Part shown: positions 14,961 through 15,746 of the stretch, piece after piece | Layout of the letters: every line of letters begins with the position of its first letter | How positions within the stretch are numbered: the first letter of the stretch is position 1 | Assembly (NCBI GenBank): GCA_946611595.1 | Contig: CAMODY010000024.1 | Coordinates: 1 to 15,746, forward strand | DNA: 15,746 bases | Direction: 5' to 3' | DNA from: an uncultured Clostridia bacterium | GTDB lineage: Bacteria; Bacillota; Clostridia; Lachnospirales; Lachnospiraceae | The notes under the pieces: generated by a model | Seen by the model: only the letters and a program-made list of their open reading frames with translations | What the model was told of the DNA's origin: nothing | Database searches by the model: none | Translations under genes and position numbers: made by a program

Positions 14961-15746
14961 TCAGAGTTTTGCAAAGATGAGGCGGCCCTTTCCTTTCATC
15001 CATTTATGAAGCAGGAAGGTAAAGAATGCCAGGATCACGGTGCAGATCAGAAGATAAACTGCCGGCGATACAAAGAATCCAATTAAAAGATACAGACCGC
15101 CAAAGATGATCGCTAAGATCATTCCGCCGAGCCAGCTAAAGAGAATATTCATGTTCTGCTTGACCGGCTGCGATTCATTTGTCCATTCCAGCATCGGCCG
15201 CTTGAGGTCAAGCGCCAGCATCGCAGTTCCGCTAAGGACCACAAAGGCGATCACACAAAGGATCATGCAGATGGCGGTAAAGACATCAGGAGTGAGGACG
15301 ATGATCATCGCGATCGTACAGATCAGCGCCGGGATTCCTGTAATACTTACATGCAGGAAGATCTTTGCCTTAAAGATCTCGTAAGGGTCTACGGGCATGG
15401 TCTGCAGCAGCCAAATATTTTTTCCTTCGAGGGAGATGCCTGGTGCTGCAATATCGCACATCGAGCTAAGCAGGCAGACGCCAAAGGCTCCGAAAACAGG
15501 CATCAGACTTGCAAAAAGAGGTGCTCCTGCGGTCAACGAGGACAGAAGAAAGCGGATATCGCTTGCTTTTATCAGCAGCAGGGCAGCGCCTGCGATCAGG
15601 AATAAAATGCCAAGACCACAGTTGACCATATAAGTGACACTTGAAGTAAAATGCTTAAACTCTTTTCTTCTAAGGGCCGCACCAATGCTGCGGGTTTGGA
15701 TCTGACTGTCTTTAAACTCGGCCTTGCTTCCTTCTGCTTTTGTGGA
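14961..15746 (-). CDS. ABC-2-type transporter permease, partial (5' end beyond window)
   Basis: The minus-strand frame is open from the stop at 14961-14963 to the right edge, giving 261 visible C-terminal residues; an internal Met at 15627-15629 is not the real start, because coding continues upstream through RSIGAALRRKEFKHFTSS. That cytoplasmic segment followed by YMVNCGLGILFLI is typical of ABC-2 export permeases just before a transmembrane helix. About six hydrophobic segments follow, including a polar stretch LEGKNIWLLQTMPVDPYEI, seen in this permease group. The C terminus is short and basic (KWMKGKGRLIFAKL). The ATPase partner and the cargo are outside the window. It runs convergent to pepT, with the repeat element between. 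The family call is by topology and motif only. Confidence 0.75.
   Translation of the reverse strand, partial: STKAEGSKAEFKDSQIQTRSIGAALRRKEFKHFTSSVTYMVNCGLGILFLIAGAALLLIKASDIRFLLSSLTAGAPLFASLMPVFGAFGVCLLSSMCDIAAPGISLEGKNIWLLQTMPVDPYEIFKAKIFLHVSITGIPALICTIAMIIVLTPDVFTAICMILCVIAFVVLSGTAMLALDLKRPMLEWTNESQPVKQNMNILFSWLGGMILAIIFGGLYLLIGFFVSPAVYLLICTVILAFFTFLLHKWMKGKGRLIFAKL

Overview
The window looks like a chromosome segment of an anaerobic gut-type Firmicute, probably Lachnospiraceae. The basis is clostridial-style AGGAGG ribosome sites, moderate GC, intrinsic terminators with T tracts, and protein families of this group. No rRNA, tRNA, prophage, insertion sequence or CRISPR array was seen. The species cannot be fixed from the sequence.

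Layout. At the left edge an M18 aminopeptidase lies on the minus strand (2-1342), divergent from a short-chain dehydrogenase (1509-2285) that ends in an intrinsic terminator. A candidate promoter and a perfect 9-bp inverted repeat then open a tight plus-strand block (2366-11396): a YihQ-like GH31 glycosidase, a GPH-type sugar symporter, an FSA-like transaldolase, a YihU-like 3-sulfolactaldehyde reductase, a DUF4867-like protein, a TauE/SafE exporter, a fucose-isomerase-family ketol-isomerase and a ROK regulator.

This gene set matches the sulfoglycolytic transaldolase (sulfo-TAL) pathway described in Firmicutes. Sulfoquinovose (SQ) glycosides would be imported and cleaved, SQ isomerised to 6-deoxy-6-sulfofructose (SF), the three-carbon unit of SF transferred to glyceraldehyde-3-phosphate to give fructose-6-phosphate, the released 3-sulfolactaldehyde (SLA) reduced to 2,3-dihydroxypropane-1-sulfonate (DHPS), and DHPS exported. 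The pathway is known; the assignment here is by family and context. The glycosidase carries Gln where characterised sulfoquinovosidases have the sulfonate-binding Arg.

A separate unit follows: a consensus promoter, a yybP-ykoY-type manganese riboswitch with a clear terminator, then an NptA-type Na+/phosphate cotransporter with a PhoU-like tail, overlapping by 4 bases a PepT-type tripeptidase (to 14669). Between PepT and a convergent, edge-truncated ABC-2-type permease (14961-15746, minus) lies a 236-bp nested inverted-repeat element with four copies of a GGGCCTATAG-headed unit. I do not recognise it.
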